DNA of 64,000 nt from NCBI GenBank assembly GCA_016708435.1, contig JADJFV010000035.1:248001-312000 (forward strand). Reading direction: 5' to 3'. Source of the stretch: Leptospiraceae bacterium (GTDB taxonomy: Bacteria; Spirochaetota; Leptospiria; Leptospirales; Leptospiraceae). This document shows, piece by piece, positions 8,498 through 16,445 of the stretch; the stretch's first letter is position 1, and every line of letters starts with the position of its first letter. Under the pieces are notes generated by a model. That model saw nothing but the letters and a program-made list of their open reading frames with translations, did not search any database and had not been told where the DNA came from. Position numbers and translations under genes: made by a program.

Positions 8498-9490
8498 ATG
8501 GCAAAATTAGAACATCCACGTTCAGCATTATTTTCGGGAGAAAAACCATTCCCTATCATCCCAGCTTGCGAGCATTTCGCTGGTTCTGAGAAACTCATCA
8601 CCAAAGCACTCGAGCTTCAAAATAAAATGGGCGGACTCTTTGACATCACTATGGATTGCGAAGACGGAGCACAAACAGGAAAAGAAAAAGAACACGCAGA
8701 AATGATCGTGCGAATTCAAAATTCTGATCTAAACGTTCACAAGATGAGTGGGGTTCGTATTCATGATTATTCAAACGCACATTGGAAATTAGATGTTGAT
8801 ATCGTTGTTCCTGGTGCTGGCGAAAAAATTGCCTATATCACAATCCCAAAACCAACAAAAGCTGCACAAGTAGCTGAGATGATTTCTTACATCCAAGACG
8901 TTGCTAAAAAAGCAAACATCAAAAGAGAAATTCCAATTCACGTATTGGTAGAAACACACGGAGCACTTCTCGATGTGGAAGCAATTGCCGCGCTACCTTG
9001 GATGCAAGTTCTTGACTTCGGGCTAATGGACTTTATCTCCGGTCACCATGGGGCAATTCCTGCTTCTGCAATGAGAAGCCCGGGACAATTTGAGCACGAA
9101 TTATTACGTCAGGCGAAAGCGACAGTTGTTGCAGCAGCTCTTGCACACGGAGTGATTCCAGCGCATAACGTTACATTAGACTTAAAAAACCAATACCAAA
9201 CTTATAGCGATGCAAGCCGTGCTAGAAACGGATTTGGATTCTTACGTATGTGGTCTATTTACCCAACTCAAATCCAGGCGATCTTAGATGCGATGACACC
9301 TGACTACAGCGAAGTAAAAGTTGCTTGTGAAATTTTACTCGCAGCACAAGACGCAGAGTGGGGACCAATCCAACACGCAGGCGAACTCCATGACCGCGCA
9401 ACTTATCGCTACTTCTGGGAACTAGTCCAAAAAGCAAAAATCACAGGACAAAAATTACCAGACGAAGTAGTAAAGAGATTCTTCTCGTAA
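8498..9490 (+). CDS. HpcH/HpaI aldolase / citrate lyase beta-like protein
   Basis: A 330-residue protein of the CitE/malyl-CoA lyase superfamily. Visible are the acidic metal-site motif DITMDCEDGAQTGKE about residue 50, arginine R78 context SGVRIHDY, VHVLVETHGAL with its glutamate, and LDFGLMDFISGHHGAIP. The family cleaves or forms C-C bonds in CoA thioesters or oxo acids using a divalent metal. The substrate cannot be read from sequence. AGAGGT lies about 8 nt before the ATG. The gene's synonymous codon choice looks more GC-rich and even than that of its neighbours, consistent with high expression. It has no evident operon partner. Confidence 0.8.
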   Translation: MAKLEHPRSALFSGEKPFPIIPACEHFAGSEKLITKALELQNKMGGLFDITMDCEDGAQTGKEKEHAEMIVRIQNSDLNVHKMSGVRIHDYSNAHWKLDVDIVVPGAGEKIAYITIPKPTKAAQVAEMISYIQDVAKKANIKREIPIHVLVETHGALLDVEAIAALPWMQVLDFGLMDFISGHHGAIPASAMRSPGQFEHELLRQAKATVVAAALAHGVIPAHNVTLDLKNQYQTYSDASRARNGFGFLRMWSIYPTQIQAILDAMTPDYSEVKVACEILLAAQDAEWGPIQHAGELHDRATYRYFWELVQKAKITGQKLPDEVVKRFFS

Positions 9491-9521
9491 TCTGCTGGGC
9501 GTTGCGGCGAAATCAATCGTC

Positions 9522-9550
9522 GTAGGGAACGGTTTCAAACCGTTCCCTAC
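9522..9550. repeat. Perfect 29-bp palindromic hairpin (REP-like)
   Basis: The arm GTAGGGAACGGTTT and its exact complement flank a single central C. No T-tract follows, so it is not a classical intrinsic terminator. It lies 31 bp after the CitE-like gene in a 277-bp gap before pheT. A similar GGGCTGAAT hairpin lies at 62862-62881. Confidence 0.7.
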
Positions 9551-9767
9551 ACCGTAAAACCGCCGCCGCGCTTTCGGCTACTGTCAATAAATCGCATCCG
9601 CGATTTAATTGCACCCGCCTCAATCGCTAACGCTAGTCCTAAAATGAAATTATAATTATTTACTAAAAATACTACAAAGGAAAATAAACATTACCCTCTA
9701 GGGAAGGGGGCCTCCGTGCAGGCCAACTGAGAGCGGGGTCGAAGTCAAAGGCAAAAACAACAAAACT

Positions 9768-11432
9768 ATGAAACTATCCTATAACTGGCTAAATGATTTT
9801 GCGGATTTTAAATCCATACCGTTTGAAAAGATTTACGAAAAGATAAGTCTATCGATTTGTGAAATAGATGATGTTTCTGAATATAGAGAGCATCTGTCTA
9901 CGATTGTATCGGCGAAAGTGGTCGAAGTAAAAAAACATCCCGATGCAGACAAACTAAGTGTATGCGTTGCCGACATTGGAACAAGGAAGATTCAAATTGT
10001 CACCGGAGCCCAAGTAGCAGAAGGAGAAATCGTTCCGCTTGCAATGATTGGAACTGTATTCCCCGATGGAAAAGAAATCAAAGAGGGAAAGCTTCGCGGT
10101 GTCGATAGCTTTGGGATGTTTTGTTCCGAAAAGGAACTTGGTCTAAGCGAAGAAGCAACTGGACTAATGAAATTAGCCGCTTCTACAAAGCTTGGAGTTA
10201 GTCTACGTCAACTACTCGATTCAGAAGATAAAATCATTTTAATCGATAACAAATCCATTACTCATAGACCCGATCTTTGGAGTCATTTTGGTTTTGCTCG
10301 TGAGCTTGCCGCCCAACTAGGAATTAAAATAAAATACGATCCATTTGAAACAGAGTTTCTATTTTCAAATGATCTAAGTCCTAAAGTATTTGAAAATGAC
10401 AACGCACACTCTTATTTTGCCGCTAGTGTAAAGGGATTTACAATCAAAGATTCGATTCCTAAAATCAAAGACAGACTTTTGAAATGTGGGATTAAATCCA
10501 TCAACAACGTTGTGGATATTTCCAATTATGTAATGCTTGAAATGGGACAACCAACTCATTTCTTTGACAAAGCAAAGTTAGGCGACGTTGCCATAGAAGT
10601 AAAATATGCAAAGAATAAGGATAAAATTTCCCTTCTAGATAAAACAGAAAGAGAATTGGATTCTGCTATATTAGTCATTTCTAATGCAGGAGTTCCTGTT
10701 GCCATTGCAGGAGTAATGGGTGGCGATACATCGGCGATTTCAAATACAACCATTGAGGCTATTTTAGAGTCAGCAGTCTTTAAACGAGAAGATGTTCGTA
10801 AGACTATTCGTGCGACAGGGATTAGAACTGAGTCTGCTGTCAGATATGAAAAGGGACTTGATTCCCATTCGAGTCTACCCGTTATTAACCGCTCATTGGA
10901 ATTGTTAAAAGAAAATGGTTGTCCTGCATTGACAGCAAGTAAGCCGGCAGGCTTTGAGCATAAAAAAGAAAAACAGGAAATCAGAACTACATTTACTTTC
11001 TTAAATGCAAAGCTAGGAACTATTTTTGAAAAGAAAGTAATCGTAGATATTTTACAGAGACTAGGATTTCATGTTAGCACAAAAGAAGATGATATAGTAG
11101 TTATCGTTCCGCATTATCGTCATAATTATGACATTACCATCGAAGAAGATTTGGTTGAAGAAGTAGGTCGATCTCTAGGTTATGCGGCAATTGAACGTAA
11201 GCCACTACTTTCAGATGTGAAACCTGTAACAAAGAATTCCAAGCGAGAAATAGAACGTGCGATAAAGCAAATCTTTACGCATAATCTTGGTTATTCGGAA
11301 GTGTTTAATATTCCTTTGCTTCAGAAGAAGATACGAAATTTGAATCAGAAGATTCCACTGCATTGGGAATTGCGAATTCGATGCCGGATGAATTTAAGTT
11401 TCTTAGAACTTCCATTTACCCTTCCATTTTAA
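9768..11432 (+). CDS. pheT: Phenylalanine--tRNA ligase beta subunit, 5' part (frameshifted)
   Basis: The reading starts MKLSYNWLNDFADF. It carries the N-terminal tRNA-binding OB fold (VVEVKKHPDADKLSVCVADI, about residues 50-70), the B3/B4 region with GMFCSEKELGLS, and the B5/core region (IRTESAVRYEKGLD). The frame is correct to about 11309 (YSEVFN) and then derails into a non-family tail ending at the TAA at 11432. The correct sequence continues in another frame as SFASEEDTKFES..LRTSIYPSILKHIAVN until about 11507. There a second shift returns to the original frame. Together the parts give about 795 residues, the normal length. PheT pairs with PheS to charge tRNA-Phe; no pheS is adjacent. Confidence 0.85.
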   Translation: MKLSYNWLNDFADFKSIPFEKIYEKISLSICEIDDVSEYREHLSTIVSAKVVEVKKHPDADKLSVCVADIGTRKIQIVTGAQVAEGEIVPLAMIGTVFPDGKEIKEGKLRGVDSFGMFCSEKELGLSEEATGLMKLAASTKLGVSLRQLLDSEDKIILIDNKSITHRPDLWSHFGFARELAAQLGIKIKYDPFETEFLFSNDLSPKVFENDNAHSYFAASVKGFTIKDSIPKIKDRLLKCGIKSINNVVDISNYVMLEMGQPTHFFDKAKLGDVAIEVKYAKNKDKISLLDKTERELDSAILVISNAGVPVAIAGVMGGDTSAISNTTIEAILESAVFKREDVRKTIRATGIRTESAVRYEKGLDSHSSLPVINRSLELLKENGCPALTASKPAGFEHKKEKQEIRTTFTFLNAKLGTIFEKKVIVDILQRLGFHVSTKEDDIVVIVPHYRHNYDITIEEDLVEEVGRSLGYAAIERKPLLSDVKPVTKNSKREIERAIKQIFTHNLGYSEVFNIPLLQKKIRNLNQKIPLHWELRIRCRMNLSFLELPFTLPF

Positions 11433-11438
11433 AACATA

Positions 11439-12155
11439 TTGCTGTTAACGCAGACAGATTTGAAACTGTTAAAATATTTGAACTTGGAAGAACCTATCAC
11501 AAGATTAAAAGCAGATGAGCTTGCTTCTGAAAAAAGATTTTTCGGATTTGGAGTTTTGCGCAATCGTAAGTCAAATGAGCTTGTCGATGCAGAGAATGAT
11601 TTCCTCGCAGTTCGAAATGATATAGATACTTTGTTTCGATTATTCGGATTTAAGAATATTGTTTTAGAAAAAGGAAGCCTATCTTATTTTCATCCAAATG
11701 CTTGTCTACAATGGAAATTAAACGAAGAAGTAATTGCCGAGCTTGGCTTTCTTCATCCAAAATACAACGATGCCTATAATGTAAAACGAAGAGTTTTAAT
11801 CGGCAAACTTTTTTTTGATGCCATTGAAAGACTTAACATTCCAGAGAATAAAAAATTTACCTTTGTCCCACCTTCTCATTTCCCGCAGGACCAAATGGAT
11901 ATTTCTCTTGTAATGGACAGAGCTGCGACTACTGAAAATTATGCGCAACTGGTAAGTAAGCTTGGAGTCTCCGAGATTCAATCTGTTTGGGTTCACGATA
12001 TTTACACAGGACAAAATATTTCTCCTGATAAAAAATCAGTCACCTATCGAATTGCTCTTATGAACTACAAAGAAACTTTTACACAAGCAGCAATCAAAGA
12101 GATTACAGACAAACTAATAAATCTGGCAAAGGATAATGGATATTTGCTGCGGTAA
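11439..12155 (+). CDS. pheT: Phenylalanine--tRNA ligase beta subunit, 3' part (frameshifted)
   Basis: This is the continuation of pheT in the same frame as the 5' part, valid from about 11507 (KADELASEKRFFGFGVLR) to the TAA at 12155. The apparent TTG start at 11439 is not a real start. The C-terminus is the ferredoxin-fold anticodon-binding domain: FPQDQMDISLVMDRAATTEN, VWVHDIYTG and TYRIALMNYKETFTQ. The two indels (one base missing near 11307-11311 and one extra A in the AAAA run at 11507-11510) cancel each other. Because pheT is essential, sequencing error is a serious explanation. The MurU-like gene begins immediately after the stop. Confidence 0.85.
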   Translation: MLLTQTDLKLLKYLNLEEPITRLKADELASEKRFFGFGVLRNRKSNELVDAENDFLAVRNDIDTLFRLFGFKNIVLEKGSLSYFHPNACLQWKLNEEVIAELGFLHPKYNDAYNVKRRVLIGKLFFDAIERLNIPENKKFTFVPPSHFPQDQMDISLVMDRAATTENYAQLVSKLGVSEIQSVWVHDIYTGQNISPDKKSVTYRIALMNYKETFTQAAIKEITDKLINLAKDNGYLLR

Positions 12156-12818
12156 ATGAAATGTTTTATTCTAGCAGCCGGTTTTGGAAAGCGCATGGGG
12201 GATTTAACGGCAAATTTTCCTAAGCCGCTATTGCCTTATCGGGGTAAAACATTATTAGACCACACGATTGACTTTGCGGCTGAGTTAGGAATTACTGAAT
12301 TCATTGTCAATACACATTACCAGGCAGATAAAATTCAGGAGCATCTAAAGAAGAACTCTAAGTATACTTTTCATATTTCTTATGAGCCAGAGATTTTAGG
12401 AACCGGCGGTGGCATTAAGCAGGGGATAAAAACAAGTATCCGCGAGGACGAAAACTTTCTTACTCTAAATCCAGATGTTCAATTGACCGCAAGACCAGAA
12501 GATCTAAGATTAACGATTCAAAATTATACAGGCGATTGTTTGCTTTTTTTGTCTCGTCTTGAAAGAGAAGCAGAGTATACCAGTTTAGATTTGCAAGACG
12601 GGAAGGTTTATTTTAAAGAGGGCAATTATTTTTATGTTGGGATGAGTCTGTTAAAAGCTTCTATCCTAAAAGAAATTCCAGAAAATAGTTTCTATGATTT
12701 GGCTCTCATTTTTAAAGCTTTGAGTAAAGAGAATCGTTTAGATGGATTTGTGCTTCCCGGGGAAGCCATTGACTTGGGTGACAAAGAGAAATACTTTAAA
12801 TTAACCGCAGTGCAATAA
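12156..12818 (+). CDS. MurU-like nucleotidyltransferase
   Basis: A 220-residue sugar-1-phosphate nucleotidyltransferase. The N-terminal signature FILAAGFGKRMGDLTANFPK followed by PLLPYRGKTLLDH is the NTP-binding loop of this superfamily. GTGGGIKQGI about residue 85 and LNPDVQLT about residue 107 (the metal-binding Asp) follow. Size and motifs resemble MurU (N-acetylmuramate-1-phosphate uridylyltransferase of cell-wall recycling) and related mannose-1-phosphate guanylyltransferase-like proteins; the substrate remains open. It starts one base after the pheT stop, so it is probably co-transcribed. Confidence 0.75.
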   Translation: MKCFILAAGFGKRMGDLTANFPKPLLPYRGKTLLDHTIDFAAELGITEFIVNTHYQADKIQEHLKKNSKYTFHISYEPEILGTGGGIKQGIKTSIREDENFLTLNPDVQLTARPEDLRLTIQNYTGDCLLFLSRLEREAEYTSLDLQDGKVYFKEGNYFYVGMSLLKASILKEIPENSFYDLALIFKALSKENRLDGFVLPGEAIDLGDKEKYFKLTAVQ

Positions 12819-12883
12819 AATAATATGGTTGCAAATAGCAACAAATTCTGTGAAAATGTAAGAAGTTCGAACTGAGGCGCACA

Positions 12884-13330
12884 ATGGAAGATAAAAAAGA
12901 AAAACAAATCAAGAGAAAACATGTAGAAGAGTTAGTGCGTAAAAAATTGGATAGCCAAGGCTATAAGATGAATCACCACAAAGACATAGTTGGAGTGAGT
13001 CCCGACATTATTGCTGAAAAAGATGATGTCGTTCTCTATGTTGAGGTAATTGGCTATAAGTCGACAGCACGTGCGGCTACCCGTGATTTCTATGAAGTTT
13101 TCTTTCGAGCCTTTGCTCAGTTAGAGCAACCTGATTCAGATCATATCATCATTGCAATGCCTATTCAATATTTGAAAGACATGAAAAAAAGAATTGAATC
13201 CATGAAGAATGGTTGGGTTCGTCTTTGCATTGCCTTTCCCGAAATCACTGTCTACTTCGTTGATCTAAAACAAGAAAAGATTTATAAGAAGAGACTTCCA
13301 GAAATACTTCATACAGAAGAAGAAGTTTAG
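12884..13330 (+). CDS. Restriction-endonuclease-fold-like protein of unknown role
   Basis: A 148-residue soluble protein. After a basic N-terminal helix, the stretch SPDIIAEKDDVVLYVEVIGYK resembles the PD-(D/E)xK core, with Asp, a hydrophobic strand and Glu. The usual ExK lysine position holds isoleucine (EVI), so if the fold is right it may be non-catalytic or use another lysine nearby. GAGGCG lies about 8 nt before the ATG. The remainder (IIIAMPIQYLKDMKKRI, VRLCIAFPEITVYFVD) is consistent with an alpha/beta fold. The fold assignment is inferred from this one motif. Confidence 0.55.
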   Translation: MEDKKEKQIKRKHVEELVRKKLDSQGYKMNHHKDIVGVSPDIIAEKDDVVLYVEVIGYKSTARAATRDFYEVFFRAFAQLEQPDSDHIIIAMPIQYLKDMKKRIESMKNGWVRLCIAFPEITVYFVDLKQEKIYKKRLPEILHTEEEV

Positions 13331-13372
13331 CCACAGAGGCACGGAGAAATAAAAATTAGGTTTTTCCTTGTC

Positions 13373-13397
13373 ATCCCCGAAATTTTTTGTCGGGGAT
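13373..13397. repeat. Hairpin ATCCCCGA/TCGGGGAT in a short repeat
   Basis: An 8-bp stem encloses a T-rich loop, 42 bp after the preceding gene. The wider stretch 13369-13441 begins TTGTCATCC and ends GAATGACAG, so GTCAT/ATGAC-type ends bracket it, as in small non-autonomous elements. No downstream T-tract is present, so termination is uncertain. Confidence 0.45.
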
Positions 13398-13473
13398 ATC
13401 AATGAGTAGGAATTTTCAACAGAAAATTTTTAGAATGACAGCTTCAATGTAATGCCGATTATTAATTTCAAAT

Positions 13474-13917
13474 ATGAACTTTTTTATCCATTTACTCCCA
13501 ATTCTATTCATAATTTTTACGTGTGCGGATACTCCTAATAAGCCGGTAATTCGAAAAGAACTTTTTGGATGGGCGGGTGCTCCTGAGGATATTAATAAGA
13601 AGCCGCATGAGTGTTTTTATGCTAAGTTTTATGGTAAGGTTGAAATACTTTCTTCTAAACTTAGAGCAGAAGATTATAAAAATAAATGTATTCAGTCTGC
13701 GACAAAGCAAGCGAAGGAAGAAATGCTTTTAATGGCATTGCATTACTCCTTTCTGGGAGGTAACGATATAGATGGAGTATATTTAGATTTGCCTATCTTT
13801 GAGAAAAATATGAAAAAAAAATCGATGCAAAATTACTCAACTGTAAGCCGAATGCTTATTCGTTCCATCAGATCGCAGTATCAGCATCTTCTTTTCCAAA
13901 AGCTTCGGAGGGGATAA
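13474..13917 (+). CDS. Putative lipoprotein
   Basis: A 147-residue protein starting MNFFIHLLPILFIIFTCAD: a hydrophobic signal and a lipobox ending IFTC. The mature part contains two further cysteines (HECFYAKFYGK and KNKCIQSATKQ). I do not recognise the family. The last ~50 bp overlap, on the opposite strand, the stub of a HEPN gene. The C-terminal residues SIRSQYQHLLFQKLRRG are therefore antisense to HEPN coding sequence and may have been acquired when that gene was truncated. Confidence 0.65.
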   Translation: MNFFIHLLPILFIIFTCADTPNKPVIRKELFGWAGAPEDINKKPHECFYAKFYGKVEILSSKLRAEDYKNKCIQSATKQAKEEMLLMALHYSFLGGNDIDGVYLDLPIFEKNMKKKSMQNYSTVSRMLIRSIRSQYQHLLFQKLRRG

Positions 13918-13975
13918 TATCGGGTAGTCCGTCAGGGTATCTAGTTGCTTCTGTTCTTAATTTTTCACTGCTCAT
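13868..13975 (-). pseudogene. HEPN toxin stub (middle deleted)
   Basis: The ATG at 13973-13975 lies inside the last codons of the minimal nucleotidyltransferase gene, the usual coupling of MNT-HEPN pairs. The 35-residue peptide begins MSSEKLRTEATR, a typical HEPN N-terminus. It then jumps straight to RYPDGLPDIIPSEAFGKEDA, which resembles the C-terminal tail of HEPN-domain proteins. The roughly 80-residue core, with the catalytic RxxxxH helix, is missing. The simplest reading is an in-frame internal deletion. Activity as an RNase toxin is not expected. Confidence 0.6.
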
Positions 13976-14270
13976 AGAGAACAATACCTGTTTTATTGAT
14001 GGATTGAATAAACTTGCGATTACTCATCATTATCCATTCAGACGGAGTATATAGGAGCAGGTCAAGTCGATCATTAAAGATTGGATATAAAGCAGAAAAG
14101 TCTTCGTATCTATCAAAAAATCTTTTTGCAGTTTCATATATTAAAACTAAGTCGAAGTCACTTTTTTTAGATTCATCATTGGTTGCATGAGAACCAAATA
14201 GAATTACTTTTTTAATATCTTTTACTGAACAGAAAGCCTTTAATTGGTTTAATTTTTCTGCGGAGATCAT
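13965..14270 (-). CDS. Minimal nucleotidyltransferase (MNT-type antitoxin)
   Basis: A 101-residue protein with the nucleotidyltransferase signature KKVILFGSHATNDESKKSDF and DLVLI about residues 20-43. A third acidic position follows (DRLDLLLY). This is the minimal nucleotidyltransferase of MNT/HEPN toxin-antitoxin modules. In characterised modules the MNT AMPylates or otherwise neutralises the HEPN RNase. The partner gene begins 11 nt before this gene's end but is reduced to a stub, so this copy is probably an orphan. Confidence 0.85.
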   Translation of the reverse strand: MISAEKLNQLKAFCSVKDIKKVILFGSHATNDESKKSDFDLVLIYETAKRFFDRYEDFSALYPIFNDRLDLLLYTPSEWIMMSNRKFIQSINKTGIVLYEQ

Positions 14271-14312
14271 AGTTAAATATTAAAGTCAATTAAGACTCTG
14301 TCAAGTAGTATT

Positions 14313-15185
14313 TTACTCATACCAAACAAGCGGGTCTTCTTTGTATTTGAGATCGTCTTTTATAAGCTTATAACGTTTAACCGCAAGAGTGTTCTCTTTT
14401 AATTCTCCCACATGAAAGCCAGTCTTATGCTTGTTGCCGGATAATCTGGTGCTAGATGCAGAGTTGATGATATAATAGGGAGTATCCGCTGTTTTGTTTC
14501 GAATCCAATTGGAATGACAATGTCCATGAAAAAAAGCAAGCGGAGGTTGACTCAAAAGAGAGCTTGTTACTTCATCTCGATTTTTCATCTTGTGGTACTC
14601 GGATTCAAATCCGTCCGGGGGATTCCAGATAGGATGATGACAAACGATTGCATACTTTTTAATTTGATTTGCTTTGAGATAGTTCTGGGTTATATTGATT
14701 ACTTTTGATTTTACAAATCCTGTGGCGATTGCGATGGGTGTAGGCTCGTTCGAATCCCAACCAATGAGAGTGAGGTCTTTGATTTTTTTTACTCGAATGT
14801 ATTCGCCATCCGCATTTGGAATTACATTGCCTGAAAATTCACCGAAGTATTTCATATACAAGTCTACTGGTTCAACAGAACTTGTCATATAACGATCGTG
14901 ATTGCCTGGAATTAAAAATGCCTTTTCATTGAGAATGGGGGCTAGAATTTTTCTAGTCTCAGCAAATTCTAATTCGTGCGAAACGTTAGTTATATCGCCT
15001 GACAATAGCAAGCAATCGTAATCAGATTTCTGAATGAATTCTATTAGTCTCTCAATGGCTTGAAATGGGTGCAGCTTGCGTCTTCTTAAAGCAAAATTCA
15101 AATAGCCACTGATCATTTTGCCTCTGAGAGCAAAAATCGGGATTTTGGTGGGAATATGTAAATCAGAAATATGGATGAATTTCAT
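14313..15185 (-). CDS. Calcineurin-like metallophosphoesterase
   Basis: A 290-residue protein with the full set of metal-binding motifs of the superfamily: ISDLHIP (residues 6-12), LLLSGDITN, IPGNHDRY, VCHHPIW and FHGHCHSN. It should hydrolyse phosphomono- or diesters with two metal ions; the substrate is not apparent. There is no signal peptide, so it should be cytoplasmic or peripheral. Its ATG overlaps the stop of the lipoyl-domain gene (TAATG), so the two are translationally coupled. Confidence 0.85.
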   Translation of the reverse strand: MKFIHISDLHIPTKIPIFALRGKMISGYLNFALRRRKLHPFQAIERLIEFIQKSDYDCLLLSGDITNVSHELEFAETRKILAPILNEKAFLIPGNHDRYMTSSVEPVDLYMKYFGEFSGNVIPNADGEYIRVKKIKDLTLIGWDSNEPTPIAIATGFVKSKVINITQNYLKANQIKKYAIVCHHPIWNPPDGFESEYHKMKNRDEVTSSLLSQPPLAFFHGHCHSNWIRNKTADTPYYIINSASSTRLSGNKHKTGFHVGELKENTLAVKRYKLIKDDLKYKEDPLVWYE

Positions 15186-15436
15186 TAGGAGGTGAGTTCC
15201 ATGACTCCTAAGATTTCATACTTTTGAACAACAGAGCCTTCTGGAACTCGAATTTCCGAAAGGATTCCGCTAACCGGTGCTTCCACAGGGAACGCTGCTT
15301 TGTCTGTGACTAGTTCGAGGATTTCTTGCCCTTCTTTGATATTTTCTCCTACTTGCGTATACCACTTGATAAGCTCAATCTTATCTGTGTCTCCCAAGTC
15401 TGGAGTTTTTAACTCAAAGTATTTTTTTATTTCCAT
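15185..15436 (-). CDS. Stand-alone lipoyl/biotinyl-domain protein
   Basis: An 83-residue protein that is a complete lipoyl-type domain: ELKTPDLGDTDKIELIKWY, VGENIKEGQEILELVTDKAA and PVSGILSEIRVPEGSVV. Lysine K46 in TDKAA is the expected attachment site, typical of E2-type lipoyl domains. It lacks any acyltransferase domain, so it is either a separate carrier for a 2-oxo-acid dehydrogenase or an orphan. Coupling to the metallophosphoesterase gives no clear pathway. Confidence 0.85.
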   Translation of the reverse strand: MEIKKYFELKTPDLGDTDKIELIKWYTQVGENIKEGQEILELVTDKAAFPVEAPVSGILSEIRVPEGSVVQKYEILGVMELTS

Positions 15437-15536
15437 AAATGTAAATCCTACTTGCAGTATTGGCGATACTATTTAAAGTATAGGAAATTTAATTTTGACC
15501 TAGTACTATAAAAACCAATGTAATGAACACGGGAAT

Positions 15537-16373
15537 ATGGCAAATCAGAAAAAATTCTTAAACAGCAAAGAGATTTCAGCCAATCTGGATGAAATCATTC
15601 AACGAAATCATATCCATTTGGAGCTTAAAGGGCTTACACGTGACACCAGGGATTTGATTTCAGCCATTATCAATGGAATTTTAGAGCGCATTGGTGCCGA
15701 TCCGCTTTCATCGTTCCATCTTTTTAGTGGGCTCATGGAAGCTCTTCTCAATGCCATTAAAGGGAATATTCGCTTCACTATCTTTAAGAATGAGCTAGCG
15801 AACAAATTGAGAGATGTGGAAAATTCCGATAAGGAAATCGATAGACTCCTTCAAATTATTCTAGATACAAGTGCCCTAAGAGATGCAATGCAACGCTATG
15901 TTGTTCCTGAAAAAGTAAAAAAACTTGTTCAAAGCATTTTATCTTTAGAAGATAAGGTTCGAGTAAAAAAACAAGAAATTTCTGAATCAGACAAAGAACT
16001 TCTTTTTTCGATTCGGGAAAAAATGAAGTTAGAAAATCGCAAGATTTCTATGAAGATTCGTCTAGATGAGAAGGAACTTTATATTCGAATTAAAAATGAT
16101 TCTCCCATTATGGAAGGCGATATGGATAGAATCAATGAGTCAAGAGAAAAGCATTACCAACTCTTTTTAGAAGGACGCTCTTCTGATTATTTCCGTCCAG
16201 AGTTTTTGGATGAAAAAGAATCTGCCGGGTTTGGAATTGCGATGATTGACGAAGGCTTTTACAATATGGGACTTAACCCAATCGAGCATTTTACTTATAC
16301 GCAAGCTAAAACAACTACGACAGTTTATCTCATTTATCCGTTAGATAAATTGAGATCCGGTGCTTTCGGCTAA
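15537..16373 (+). CDS. Hypothetical protein with a GHKL-ATPase-like region
   Basis: A 278-residue soluble protein. LFSGLMEALLNAIKGN about residues 62-77 resembles an N-box (E..NAxK), and DEKESAGFGIAMIDEGFYNM about residue 230 resembles a glycine-rich G-box with a weakened lid. The fold may therefore be a divergent histidine-kinase-like ATPase without a dimerisation domain. This reading is inference from two motifs. GGGA lies just before the ATG. It precedes the M23 peptidase gene by 72 bp. Confidence 0.6.
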   Translation: MANQKKFLNSKEISANLDEIIQRNHIHLELKGLTRDTRDLISAIINGILERIGADPLSSFHLFSGLMEALLNAIKGNIRFTIFKNELANKLRDVENSDKEIDRLLQIILDTSALRDAMQRYVVPEKVKKLVQSILSLEDKVRVKKQEISESDKELLFSIREKMKLENRKISMKIRLDEKELYIRIKNDSPIMEGDMDRINESREKHYQLFLEGRSSDYFRPEFLDEKESAGFGIAMIDEGFYNMGLNPIEHFTYTQAKTTTTVYLIYPLDKLRSGAFG

Positions 16374-16445
16374 TTGAAATTAGCTTCAATTTGTTAAAGA
16401 TTTCTTTTTTAGTGCAAATGTCGTTTAGAAAAAGTTCTACTGGAA

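Noticed and set aside
9522..9550. Intrinsic terminator after the CitE-like gene
   Set aside because: The hairpin is strong but no T-tract follows it; a repeat element fits better.
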